DNA from: Pseudorhodoplanes sp049324435
Lineage (GTDB): Bacteria > Pseudomonadota > Alphaproteobacteria > Rhizobiales > Xanthobacteraceae
Direction of reading: 5' to 3'
Assembly (NCBI GenBank): GCA_049324435.1
Contig: JBMOOQ010000048.1
Span: 62,001 to 126,000, forward strand
DNA: 64,000 nt
Part shown: positions 27,217 to 36,418 of the stretch, in pieces
Position numbering within the stretch: position 1 is the first letter of the stretch
Layout: the number at the start of each line of letters is the position of its first letter
The notes under the pieces: model-generated
The model's database searches: none
Told to the model about the DNA's origin: nothing
Seen by the model: only the letters and a program-made list of their open reading frames with translations
Translations under genes and position numbers: made by a program

Positions 27217-28533
27217 ATGTCCGCTCTCGACGATACACTGACGCGCCTTCTGGCGCTGCATCCGAAACTGATCGACCTGTCGCTCGATCGGATGTGGCGT
27301 CTGCTGGAGCGGCTCGACCACCCCGAGCGCAAGCTGCCGCCGGTCATTCACGTCGCCGGCACTAACGGCAAGGGATCCACGGTTGCCTTCATGCGCTCCA
27401 TCCTGGAGAGCGCGGGGCATCTTGTGCACGTTTATACCTCGCCGCATCTCGTGCACTTCAACGAGCGCTTCCGGCTCGCGGCCGAAGGCGCCGGCAAGCT
27501 TGTCGGTGACGACGAATTGCGCGCCACGGTGGAGGAATGCGAGCGCGCCAATGCCGGCGAGCCGATCACCGTGTTCGAAATCACAACGGCTGCAGGCCTT
27601 CTGCTGTTCTCGCGGCATCCGGCGGATGTGCTGCTGCTGGAGGTCGGCCTCGGCGGGCGGCTCGACGCGACCAATGTTATCGATGCGCCGCTGCTCAGCG
27701 TCATTACGCCGGTCTCGCTCGATCATGCCGACTATCTCGGTGACAGCATCGAAAGTGTTGCTGCGGAAAAGGCCGGCATTCTCAAGCGCGGCGTGCGCGC
27801 GGTGATCGGACCGCAAATTCCCGAGGCCATGGCCGTGATCGAAGCGACCGCGCAGCGGGTGCGGGCACCGCTTCGCGTTGCGGGCGAGCACTGGAACGCG
27901 AGCGAGGAGCATCGCCGCCTGGTCTATCAGGACGACGACGGGCTGCTCGACTTGCCCGCACCCAAACTGATCGGCCGACATCAATTCGTGAATGCTGGTG
28001 TAGCGGTTGCGGCGTTGCGCGCATCGGGACTGAAAATTCCGCCCGCGGCCTATGAGAGCGGTCTCGTCAAGGCCGATTGGCCGGCGCGCATGCAGCGCCT
28101 GAACCACGGTCGTCTCGTCGCGCTTGCGCCGGACGGTAGCGAGATCTGGCTCGATGGCGGCCACAATCCGGATGGCGGCCGCGCTGTATCGGTTGCGCTC
28201 GCCGATCTTGAGGAGCGCGCGCCGAAGCCGCTGATCATGATCGCCGGCATGCTCGGCACCAAGGATTTTGAAGGATATCTCCGCAACTTCAGCGGTCTGG
28301 CGCGGCGGCTCTACGCGATTCCAGTGCCGGGCGCAGACCGCAGCCTGCTCCCCGGCATGATTGCCGACGCGGCAAATCGGCTTGGCATTCCGTCCGAGAG
28401 TGCGAGCGATGTGGAAGCGGCACTGGCTGAGGCGAAGACGCTCGCGCTCGAGGTGCCGCCGCGCATCCTGATCGGCGGATCGCTGTATCTTGCGGGCGAT
28501 GTGCTGAGACGGAATGGCACGCCGCCGGAATGA
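27217..28533 (+). CDS. folC: bifunctional folylpolyglutamate synthase / dihydrofolate synthase
   Basis: Adds glutamate to dihydropteroate and to folates, 438 aa. The ATP-binding P-loop is VAGTNGKGSTVAF at about residues 46-58; the Mur-ligase middle motif LLEVGLGGRLDATNV and the C-terminal LDGGHNPDGGR are present. It closes the trpFBA-accD-folC cluster and is convergent with trxA. Confidence 0.95.
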   Translation: MSALDDTLTRLLALHPKLIDLSLDRMWRLLERLDHPERKLPPVIHVAGTNGKGSTVAFMRSILESAGHLVHVYTSPHLVHFNERFRLAAEGAGKLVGDDELRATVEECERANAGEPITVFEITTAAGLLLFSRHPADVLLLEVGLGGRLDATNVIDAPLLSVITPVSLDHADYLGDSIESVAAEKAGILKRGVRAVIGPQIPEAMAVIEATAQRVRAPLRVAGEHWNASEEHRRLVYQDDDGLLDLPAPKLIGRHQFVNAGVAVAALRASGLKIPPAAYESGLVKADWPARMQRLNHGRLVALAPDGSEIWLDGGHNPDGGRAVSVALADLEERAPKPLIMIAGMLGTKDFEGYLRNFSGLARRLYAIPVPGADRSLLPGMIADAANRLGIPSESASDVEAALAEAKTLALEVPPRILIGGSLYLAGDVLRRNGTPPE

Positions 28534-28553
28534 GGCAACGCCGGAAATAGCAA

Positions 28554-28579
28554 AGCGGCCGACCTCGCGGCCGGCCGCT
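28554..28579 (-). terminator. possible terminator between folC and trxA
   Basis: AGCGGCCG (28554-28561) and CGGCCGCT (28572-28579) form a perfect 8-bp stem. On the minus strand it is followed by a T-rich TTTGCTATTT stretch, which suits trxA better than folC. The T-run is interrupted. Confidence 0.45.
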
Positions 28580-28601
28580 CTGACGGAAACTCGTTCGGCG
28601 A

Positions 28602-28922
28602 TCAGACCGCCGCGTTGATCCACTGTTCGAGCTTCGCCTTCGGTGCTGCGCCGACCTGGCGCGAGGCCAGCTCGCCGTTCTTGAAAATCATCAGGGTTGG
28701 GATCGACATAATGCCGTATTTCGACGCCACTGCGGGATTCTCGTCGACATTCAGCTTCACGATCTTGACCTTATCGCCCAGCGCAGTCTGGATTTCGTCC
28801 AGCGCCGGAGCGATCATGCGGCAGGGTCCGCACCATTCCGCCCAGAAATCGACCACCACAGGGCCGCTGGCCTTCAAGACTTCCGCCTCGAACGTCGCGT
28901 CCGATACCTTTCCAACGGCCAT
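28602..28922 (-). CDS. trxA: thioredoxin 1
   Basis: General cytoplasmic disulfide reductase, 106 aa. The active site is WCGPC with Cys31 and Cys34, followed by the cis-proline segment SIPTLMIF. The length is standard. It sits downstream of addA on the same strand, a layout seen throughout Rhizobiales. Confidence 0.97.
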   Translation of the reverse strand: MAVGKVSDATFEAEVLKASGPVVVDFWAEWCGPCRMIAPALDEIQTALGDKVKIVKLNVDENPAVASKYGIMSIPTLMIFKNGELASRQVGAAPKAKLEQWINAAV

Positions 28923-29003
28923 GTCACACCTTTCGAATCGTAGGGATGGCGTTCAGTTTCAGCCGCGAACCTATGAACCCCCTCCCGCCGGGTCAACCCT
29001 GCG

Positions 29004-32000
29004 TTAAGCTATGGCGAGGGTTGCAAGTTCTGCATCCAGCACCTCTTGCGGAATCGCCATCAGCGCCGCGTTTTCGGTCCAGATCAGGGCCGCCCGCACC
29101 GTCCGGCCGGGATAGATCCGCTGCAGCAGCGCCCGGTACAGCGCAAGCTGCCGGCGATAGGCTTGCGGCACCTCATCGAGAGCGGCCGGCGCGGGGCGGT
29201 TGGTTTTGAAATCCGCGATCAGAACCTCATCTTGGGTCACCGCGAGCCGGTCGATCTGGCCTGTCACGGAATAGGGCGGGAGGCCGGCGCGCGGCAATAC
29301 CCCGACAAGAGGGACCTCGGCACGGCTGCCCGTGGCAAAGAGCGGAGCGAATTGCGGATCGCTGAGGATGGCAAGGGTCTGCGCCGCCAGCTCGGCGCAC
29401 ATGTCCGGCGATATCGTGCGGCGATTGCGGCTAAGGAAATCGTCCGCCGCCGCGGCGCGCCGTTCTGCCGGCAGATCGGGCAGCGACTGGATCAGGCGAT
29501 GCAGCAGGCGGCCACGTTCCAGCGCCTGCTCGCGTTCGAGTTCGCTTTTTCCTTTGACCCATGCAGTATCGTCCGCGTTCGACGGCGTGATGGATATTGT
29601 CCGGGGCGTTTCGGCCGGCATCCTGTTTTCGATCCAGCCTGGAAGCGGCGCTTCTGTTCGCGCGCGCGCATTATCGGTCCCCGAGGGAAAATCCAGCACA
29701 TCCTTACGCAGGCGCCAGATGTGTCCGTCGCCGTCTTCCGACGGCAATTCGATCATGGGCGCAGTCTTGGATTGAACCAGGGCGTCCTCGATCAGCCGGT
29801 ACCAGCACTGGTCCGGGATGATAGCCTCCTCGTCCTTGTTGAGCCGCGATGCTGCTCCGCACACCACAAGGCGCTGCTCGGCTCGGGTCATTGCGACATA
29901 GAGAAGGCGTTTGTATTCGGCAATGCTTTGGTTTCGCACCGCCTGGCGCGCGGTCGCGACGGGCGGCGGATCGGTATCCTGCGATCTTGTCCAGACCAGT
30001 CCGTTGCCGCCCGCCAATGGAATGTCCAATAACTTTGGGGGCTTGTAGCCTTCCGGCCGCGTCGTCGTATCGGCGAGGATCACAGTATGGGCTTCAAGCC
30101 CCTTCGCGCCGTGCACCGTCATCACACGGACCTCGTCGCGGGTGATCTCCATATCGCGCTTCACCTCGGCATTGGCGGCGCGCAGCCAGGCGACAAAGCC
30201 TTGCAGCGACGGCGTTTCGCGCCGCTCATAGGCCAGCGCGAGATTGAGAAACTCGTCGAGCGCATCGTTCGCCTCGGGCCCAAGCCGCGCAAGAAAGCGC
30301 CTGCGTCCGCCGCCCGCACCGAGAAGCCGAGCGTAGAAGGTGAAAGGACTTTCGCGCAAAGCCGCATCGGTCAGTTCCTTGAGCCGTTCGGCAGCCTCGG
30401 GGAATCTGTCGGCCTTCCCAAGCAGCGCCGCACGGAGCGATTTGTGTCCGCGATCATGGGCGATGACGAACAGGTCGTCCTCGCTCAGGCCGAACAGCGG
30501 ACTTTTCAGCACGCATGCGAGCGCGAGATCGTCTTCGGGCAGCAGCAGCGCGTCGGCCAGCGCGATCAGGTCCATCACCGCGATGTGGTCGAGCAGCACC
30601 ATGCGGTCGGCGCCGGCCACCTGGATGCGGGCCGCCTTGAGCTGGCGAATGATCGCCTCGAACAAGGGGCCGCGCTGGCGCACCAGAATGAGGACGTCGC
30701 CGGGCCGCGTGCCCTTGTCCTGCCAGAGCTTCACATGCGTTGCGATTTTCTTCGCGAGCCGCACCTGCGGGCTTTGTTCGTTGGTCCGGTCGAACGGCGC
30801 GTCCCAGCCTTCCAGGTCATTCTTGTCGTTGGGCAGGACCAGCGGCCAGATATCGACATGCCCCGGCAGCTTTCCTGGCAGCGGCTGGTGAACGGTCTTT
30901 TCCGGATCGGACGACAGGCCCTCATAGGCGATCTTCTGGCTGAAAACGATATCGACCGCTTGCAGCACCATTTCGCCCGAGCGGAACGAGGTGCGCAGCT
31001 TGACATCGCGCCATTGCAGTTGCGCGGCTTCGAAATCGTGCTTGAAGTCTTTCTGCATCTGGCCGAATTTTTCCGGCGCCGCACCCTGGAAGGAAAAGAT
31101 CGATTGCTTGTCGTCGCCGACCGCGAACAGCGTGCGTTTCGCGGAACGTGCTCCGGCGCCTGCGGTGAATTCGGAGACCAAGGTACGGATGATCTCCCAT
31201 TGTTTCGGGCTCGTATCCTGTGCTTCGTCGAGCAGGAGATGGTTGATTCCGAGGTCGAGCTTGTAGAGCACCCAGGCGGCTGAGGTCCGGTTGAACAGCG
31301 CCAGCGTACGGTCGATCAGATCGTCGTAGTCGAGCAGGCCGCGCCGCGCCTTTTCGTTCCGGTAACGAACGATCACTTCATGCGCGACGGTGATCAGCGC
31401 GCGGCTGCGGTCACGGCATTCCACCGCGCGCAGCGTTTCGAGAAGATTGCCGATCCGGTTCTTCTCGCGGTCGAGGAGGTCCGCAATTTCCGGATTCGCC
31501 TGTCGGATCGTGTTTGTCACGACATCCTTGCGGCAGGAGCGTTTGGCAAGGCCGACCTGAGAACCGGTGCAGAAGATCGACACATAGGCGTCGAGGCGTC
31601 CCGGTCCGGCGGACTGCGCAGCGCGCCGGAACCGCTCGCTTTGGTCCTTGTCTGTCTTTTTTCCGGTTGCAAGAACAGCTGCGATATCAGGCCACAGCGC
31701 CGGATCGATTCCGCCAGCCAGGATGTCTGTCTCGATCTGCGCCGCGCTCTCGTCCGCGCCAACGCCGAGCGCCGCAGACAGTTCCGCAATCGCTTCCGCT
31801 ACCGAGCCTGCGCGCGCCACCCATTGTTCGATCGTATCGCGCCGGCTGACTGCTTCGGTGATGAGTTCGCGAAAGGTCTGATCGGCCGCAGCCTTGATCG
31901 CATCCGCCAGCGCCTTGCCGATGGCCGAGTCCGGCTGCGCCGCACCTTCCAGCATCACGTCGAGCGTGAGCTTGTCGAGCATCTGCGCTTGTGTTGCGTC

Positions 32001-32465
32001 ATCCAGCACCTCGAACCCCGCACCGGCATCGGCCTCGAACGGAAACTGATGCAGCAGGCTGGTGCAGAACGCATGGATGGTCTGAACCTTGAGGCCGCCC
32101 GGGGTTTCAAGCGCGAGCGCAAACAGCCGCCGCGCGCGTGCGCGAAGTGTTTCGTCCGGCTTGAAACCGATATCGCGGATCGCCTCGTCAAGTCCGGCAT
32201 CGTCGAGCGCGGTCCATGCCGCCAGCGTATCGAACACGCGCGTCGCCATGGTCGCAGCCGCGGCCTTGGTGAAGGTGATACAAAGAATCTTTGCGGGGTC
32301 TTCGCCGCGCAGCAACAGCTTGATGACGCGCTGCGTCAGCACGTGAGTCTTGCCCGAGCCCGCGTTGGCCGACGCCCAGGCCGACACCGCGGGGTCGGAT
32401 GCCTCGAATTGCGGCTTCACCACATGGTCGGGCAGCCTGGACTTGGTGGCGTTGCGCGTCGTCAT
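29004..32465 (-). CDS. addA: double-strand break repair helicase-nuclease AddA
   Basis: UvrD-like 3'-5' helicase subunit of the AddAB enzyme, which resects double-strand breaks for RecA, 1153 aa. Walker A ANAGSGKT occupies residues 33-40; motif II is LLDEAQDT; later helicase motifs include VHGAKGLE and RLLYVAMTRAEQ. The C-terminal RecB-type nuclease motif is VLIADFKTNRP. It overlaps addB by 4 bp. Length fits alphaproteobacterial AddA. Confidence 0.97.
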   Translation of the reverse strand: MTTRNATKSRLPDHVVKPQFEASDPAVSAWASANAGSGKTHVLTQRVIKLLLRGEDPAKILCITFTKAAAATMATRVFDTLAAWTALDDAGLDEAIRDIGFKPDETLRARARRLFALALETPGGLKVQTIHAFCTSLLHQFPFEADAGAGFEVLDDATQAQMLDKLTLDVMLEGAAQPDSAIGKALADAIKAAADQTFRELITEAVSRRDTIEQWVARAGSVAEAIAELSAALGVGADESAAQIETDILAGGIDPALWPDIAAVLATGKKTDKDQSERFRRAAQSAGPGRLDAYVSIFCTGSQVGLAKRSCRKDVVTNTIRQANPEIADLLDREKNRIGNLLETLRAVECRDRSRALITVAHEVIVRYRNEKARRGLLDYDDLIDRTLALFNRTSAAWVLYKLDLGINHLLLDEAQDTSPKQWEIIRTLVSEFTAGAGARSAKRTLFAVGDDKQSIFSFQGAAPEKFGQMQKDFKHDFEAAQLQWRDVKLRTSFRSGEMVLQAVDIVFSQKIAYEGLSSDPEKTVHQPLPGKLPGHVDIWPLVLPNDKNDLEGWDAPFDRTNEQSPQVRLAKKIATHVKLWQDKGTRPGDVLILVRQRGPLFEAIIRQLKAARIQVAGADRMVLLDHIAVMDLIALADALLLPEDDLALACVLKSPLFGLSEDDLFVIAHDRGHKSLRAALLGKADRFPEAAERLKELTDAALRESPFTFYARLLGAGGGRRRFLARLGPEANDALDEFLNLALAYERRETPSLQGFVAWLRAANAEVKRDMEITRDEVRVMTVHGAKGLEAHTVILADTTTRPEGYKPPKLLDIPLAGGNGLVWTRSQDTDPPPVATARQAVRNQSIAEYKRLLYVAMTRAEQRLVVCGAASRLNKDEEAIIPDQCWYRLIEDALVQSKTAPMIELPSEDGDGHIWRLRKDVLDFPSGTDNARARTEAPLPGWIENRMPAETPRTISITPSNADDTAWVKGKSELEREQALERGRLLHRLIQSLPDLPAERRAAAADDFLSRNRRTISPDMCAELAAQTLAILSDPQFAPLFATGSRAEVPLVGVLPRAGLPPYSVTGQIDRLAVTQDEVLIADFKTNRPAPAALDEVPQAYRRQLALYRALLQRIYPGRTVRAALIWTENAALMAIPQEVLDAELATLAIA

Positions 32466-35400
32466 GACGGGATATCCGGATCGACTTCACCGCCGGTCGC
32501 CGACCATTCGCGCACCCGCGCGAGATGGTCGTAGTCGCCATAGGTGCGGCCGACCCACATCGGCCGCCAGAACGAGAGATAGGGCGTTTCGCGTATCGAG
32601 AATTTTGTGACCAGATCCTGAAGCTTTTGCAGCGCGCGATCGGCCGCTTGATCGAGCGTCATTGATTTGAATTTCCGGGCTTCATTTTCTCCGCCGGGGT
32701 CGCCTCCGCTGAGTCGAAGGTAAAGAAGTTCCGAAACCGACCTCCCGGCGGGTACGTTCTCGAACGTGCCGTGCCGCAGGATTGTGGCCTGCAATGTAAG
32801 CTGGGGCGCAAGACCGCTCTCCACCTGACCGGGCGTGGGTGGCCTCCCCGTCTTGTAATCGAGTATGGCAAAAGTCCCGTCGCGCCGCTGCTCAATCCGG
32901 TCGGCACGCGCGGTGAGCATGAAGTCCGGCGTCACCTGCAATGTGCCATCGACCTCGGCAAAAACCCGTTGCACGTTGCCACGGCGTTCTTTCTCCCAAT
33001 CGATGAACCAGCGCGCGATCCGTTCGAAGCGCGGCCACCAGAACGCCTTGGCTTCAGGGAAATCGTCGAGCTGGGCGAACGCTGCGCGCCCGATAGCCAT
33101 CAGCTCGGCGAACGGATCGGCCGGCAGGCCGTCCGCAAACCTGGCGGTGAAATCGCCAATCGCCTTGTGAATGACGGTGCCGCGATCGCGCGCGCCGGGC
33201 GGCTTATCGACCGGATCGAGCGCTTGCAGTTTCAGAATATGCTTGGCGTAGATCGTGTAAGGGTCGCGCAGCCAATGCTCGATGTCGGTAACCGGCAGCC
33301 GCTTGGGCCGCGCCGCCACCGGCGGCTTCGGCTCCGGCCGGCGCGCGGCGCTGACTTCGGCCGGCCGGTCGAGCGCGCGCGCCCAGTCGAGATAGGTCGC
33401 ACCGCGCTCCTTCACCTTTGTCCAAGCCTCGGTGCCTGCGACGGCAGCAAGCCGCTGCACAAAACGCGATGCAACCGTCGGCGCGCCCTCGCGTTTGCCG
33501 GAAAGCGACAGGATCACTTCAGGGGCGCCGAATGCCTGCGCGAAGTCATGCGCCGACAGGCCGATGCGGCGTTCCGGCAGATCGAGCCCCAATTGCTGCC
33601 GCATCGGCCGGCTGAGCCAGGGATCGCTGCGCGGCTCCGGCGGCCATACGCCTTCGACCAGCCCGGCGAGGACAACGCGATCCGCCTGCTGCAGGCGCGC
33701 TTCGAGCGGTCCGTAGATCCGCACCCGCGCGCCGGGTGCGCCGGGTCTGCGCACCACGCGCTCTGCGGCGATGGCGTGGAACAGATCGGCATAGTCGTGC
33801 GGTTCGACGACGAAGTCTGCCGCTTGACCGCTTTCGGCGATGCTTTGGAACGTTTCCTTCAGGGCCGCACCTTCCCGGCCCGAGAACGCAACTGCTTCCC
33901 CCTTGTGATCGAGCGACAATGCGGCAACGACCTCATGGTGCCGCGCCGCAAGCTCCCGCAACGGCAATTTTGAAATCTGGGCCAGCGGTGCCAGAGCGGG
34001 CTGCAGCTTTGCGATCAGCCCGGCGGCGCGATCGAGCTCGTGGTCGGACAGCCAGCGGCGCGGATCGCGCCCGTGCAATGTGTCGCGTTCGGCGCGCAGA
34101 CTCAGGAGCGCATGGGCGAGCCCTTCGGCGCCGGCACGCGGCCTTGGGCCTCGCAGGATCGCGCGTTCCATTACTGCGATTGCGGGACGGTGTGCGGAGT
34201 CGTGCGCACCGAGCCGGCAAAGCGGGTGTTTCAGCAGCGCCAGCAACGTCACCGGCTCGCAGCCTTTCAGGGCGGTTTCGGCAGCCAGCCGCGCGAAGAT
34301 ACCGGCCGGCGTATCGGACAACGGATCGCCGCCGGAATCGTCGACCGGAACCGCCCATCGTTCGAGTGCGGCGATCACGCGCCGCGCCAGCGCGCGATCG
34401 GGTGCAATCAGCGCGGCGGTGCAATCGCCGTCGTCGTTCATGGCTTCGCGCAGGGCGAGCGCCACGGCCACCGCTTCTTCTTCAGCGGTTGCCGCTTCGA
34501 TCAGCGTCAGGCTGGCCAAAGCGCTTTGCTTCTGCGCTTCGAAGCCGTTCTCTCTTAGCGTGTCGCGCCAGCGGTCGGTCGTTTCGGCCGGACGCATCGC
34601 TTCCGAGGCGAGGCGTTCGCGACCATGTGCGGCGGGCTGGGCAAGCTGCTCCACCTGATCGCGCGTCACGCCGAGTGCGGCGAGAAAGCCCTGCATCGCG
34701 AATTGTGGATGGCCCGGCGCCGGATTGATGCCGTTTCCGCCGCCGATCGATTGCCATGCCTCGTCGTCGAGCTCGGTATCGAGGCCCGGCAGGACTACGG
34801 CGCCATTCGGCAGGTTGGCGATGGTGGCAAGCAGCTTCGCGGTGGATGGCATCGAGGCGGTGGAGCCTGCAGCAATCACGGGACCCTTGTGGTCGCGCTT
34901 CAACCGCACGGTTTCGGCCTCGATCAATTTGTCGCGGCGCGCGGCGGCATCCATCAGGTTCTGTTCGTCCAGCAGCGCCGGCCAGTTGTCGCGGACGATC
35001 TTGAGGAAATCGAGCGTGCGCCTGAAATACTCATCCATGTTTTCAGGGACGAGCGTCTCAAGCGCAGACCAGGCCACGCCGCGGGTGATCATGTCGTCCT
35101 GCAGGCGTGCAAGCTCGCCGGCCATGGCGAAAGCGGCCGCAGGCGAACTTGCAATCAGCAACGTCTCACCGGTCCTCTTCTGATGAGCGGCCCATGCCAT
35201 GATCAGCCGCGTGAGCCAGGCCTTGCGCTCGAACGGTCCCATCGCGGCCCGTAGAGCCATACGCTCGGCCGCGAGCGGGCCGCCGGCAAATTCCGCGAAG
35301 ACGATTTCGTCCTCGTCGATATCGCCGATCGGGACGAGGCGCGGCAACAAAGTTGCCTCGCCGCCAAGCGCAGCAAGGAAGACATCTTGCGCCAGCCGGC

Positions 35401-35566
35401 AGGCGCGCCGGGTCGGCAGGTAGAGCGTCGCTTGCGCCAGCTCCATCGGGTCGCGCGCGTGCGGAAAGCCCTCTACCAGCCGGCCCGCCAGCAACGCCTC
35501 GATCAGTGCCGGCAGGAACGGAACCGACGAAGGGATCGTGAACAATCGGGGTGTGCGCGCGGACAT
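32462..35566 (-). CDS. addB: double-strand break repair protein AddB
   Basis: Second subunit of AddAB, 1034 aa. It has an inactive helicase-like N-terminal half without a clear Walker A, and a C-terminal RecB-type nuclease with AILDYKTGRPPTPGQ. It would cut the strand opposite to AddA's. It lies upstream of and overlaps addA. The motifs of the iron-sulfur nuclease of Firmicutes AddB are not seen, as usual for Alphaproteobacteria. Confidence 0.95.
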   Translation of the reverse strand: MSARTPRLFTIPSSVPFLPALIEALLAGRLVEGFPHARDPMELAQATLYLPTRRACRLAQDVFLAALGGEATLLPRLVPIGDIDEDEIVFAEFAGGPLAAERMALRAAMGPFERKAWLTRLIMAWAAHQKRTGETLLIASSPAAAFAMAGELARLQDDMITRGVAWSALETLVPENMDEYFRRTLDFLKIVRDNWPALLDEQNLMDAAARRDKLIEAETVRLKRDHKGPVIAAGSTASMPSTAKLLATIANLPNGAVVLPGLDTELDDEAWQSIGGGNGINPAPGHPQFAMQGFLAALGVTRDQVEQLAQPAAHGRERLASEAMRPAETTDRWRDTLRENGFEAQKQSALASLTLIEAATAEEEAVAVALALREAMNDDGDCTAALIAPDRALARRVIAALERWAVPVDDSGGDPLSDTPAGIFARLAAETALKGCEPVTLLALLKHPLCRLGAHDSAHRPAIAVMERAILRGPRPRAGAEGLAHALLSLRAERDTLHGRDPRRWLSDHELDRAAGLIAKLQPALAPLAQISKLPLRELAARHHEVVAALSLDHKGEAVAFSGREGAALKETFQSIAESGQAADFVVEPHDYADLFHAIAAERVVRRPGAPGARVRIYGPLEARLQQADRVVLAGLVEGVWPPEPRSDPWLSRPMRQQLGLDLPERRIGLSAHDFAQAFGAPEVILSLSGKREGAPTVASRFVQRLAAVAGTEAWTKVKERGATYLDWARALDRPAEVSAARRPEPKPPVAARPKRLPVTDIEHWLRDPYTIYAKHILKLQALDPVDKPPGARDRGTVIHKAIGDFTARFADGLPADPFAELMAIGRAAFAQLDDFPEAKAFWWPRFERIARWFIDWEKERRGNVQRVFAEVDGTLQVTPDFMLTARADRIEQRRDGTFAILDYKTGRPPTPGQVESGLAPQLTLQATILRHGTFENVPAGRSVSELLYLRLSGGDPGGENEARKFKSMTLDQAADRALQKLQDLVTKFSIRETPYLSFWRPMWVGRTYGDYDHLARVREWSATGGEVDPDIPS

Positions 35567-35650
35567 GGCAGCTCAGTCATAGCGCAACCGGCGCGGGCCG
35601 TGCGACAGCAATTCCGAGCTTATCCTGAACTGTTTGCGAAGCGCGCGTCT

Positions 35651-36385
35651 CTATGCCGCGCTCTGCAAAATCGCACGTTCGGCCAGTGCAATGGCGTCCG
35701 GCGTGCCGACATGCATCCAGATGCCGTCAAGCCGCAGGCCAAACAGCCGCTCCGCTTCGGCGGCCCGGTTGAACAGGCGGTTCAACGAGAACGGACCTTG
35801 CGGCGCATCCTTGAACAAAGCCGGCGAAAAGATCGCGGCGCCCGCATAGACGAAGGGCACTACTTCGCGCTCGGCCCGCGGCCGCAACCGCCCGTCGGGG
35901 GCCATCGCAAAATCGCCGCGTCCTGCATAGCCGATGCTGGTCGCCGAGGGTGCCAGCAGCAAGAGCGCGTCCATCTTCGCCGGATCGAACGCGGTGGCGA
36001 GCCGCTGCAGATTGCTGCGCGTACCGTCCAGCCAGATGCTGTCGGAATTGATCAGGAAGAACGGCGCGTTGCCAAGGAGCGGCAGTGCCTTCACCACACC
36101 GCCGCCGGTATCGAGCAGCTTGTCGCGTTCGTCGGAAATCACGATCCGCGGGCTCTTACGCCCGGCGACATGGGCCTCGATCTGGTCCGCAAGATAATGG
36201 ACGTTGACGACGGCGGTCGCGACGCCGGCTTCGGCGAGCTTGTCGAGCACATAATCGAGCAGCGCGCGGCCCGACACCTCCACCAGCGGCTTCGGCCGTG
36301 TGTCGGTCAGCGGGCGCATGCGTTCCCCGTATCCGGCTGCCAGCACCATCGCCGTCTGCGGAACGCCTTGCGCCATGCGAATCAA
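35651..36385 (-). CDS. murU: nucleotidyltransferase, MurU-like (MurNAc-1-phosphate uridylyltransferase)
   Basis: Sugar-1-phosphate nucleotidyltransferase, 244 aa. The signature MVLAAGYGERMRPLTDTRPKPL is near the N-terminus, and the metal-binding NSDSIW near residue 110. With its neighbour, an AmgK-like kinase domain, it fits the MurNAc recycling route in which AmgK makes MurNAc-1-phosphate and MurU makes UDP-MurNAc, bypassing de novo synthesis. The specific substrate is inferred from this neighbour. The start could be at either of the first two Met (residues 1 or 4). Confidence 0.82.
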   Translation of the reverse strand: MIRMAQGVPQTAMVLAAGYGERMRPLTDTRPKPLVEVSGRALLDYVLDKLAEAGVATAVVNVHYLADQIEAHVAGRKSPRIVISDERDKLLDTGGGVVKALPLLGNAPFFLINSDSIWLDGTRSNLQRLATAFDPAKMDALLLLAPSATSIGYAGRGDFAMAPDGRLRPRAEREVVPFVYAGAAIFSPALFKDAPQGPFSLNRLFNRAAEAERLFGLRLDGIWMHVGTPDAIALAERAILQSAA

Positions 36386-36418
36386 TCCCTCGTCGGTCTT
36401 AGTCTCGGTGCCGATCTA

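Noticed and set aside
26893..28623. 576-codon open frame on the minus strand
   Set aside because: Antisense to accD and folC, both well-conserved; composition is that of a shadow frame.
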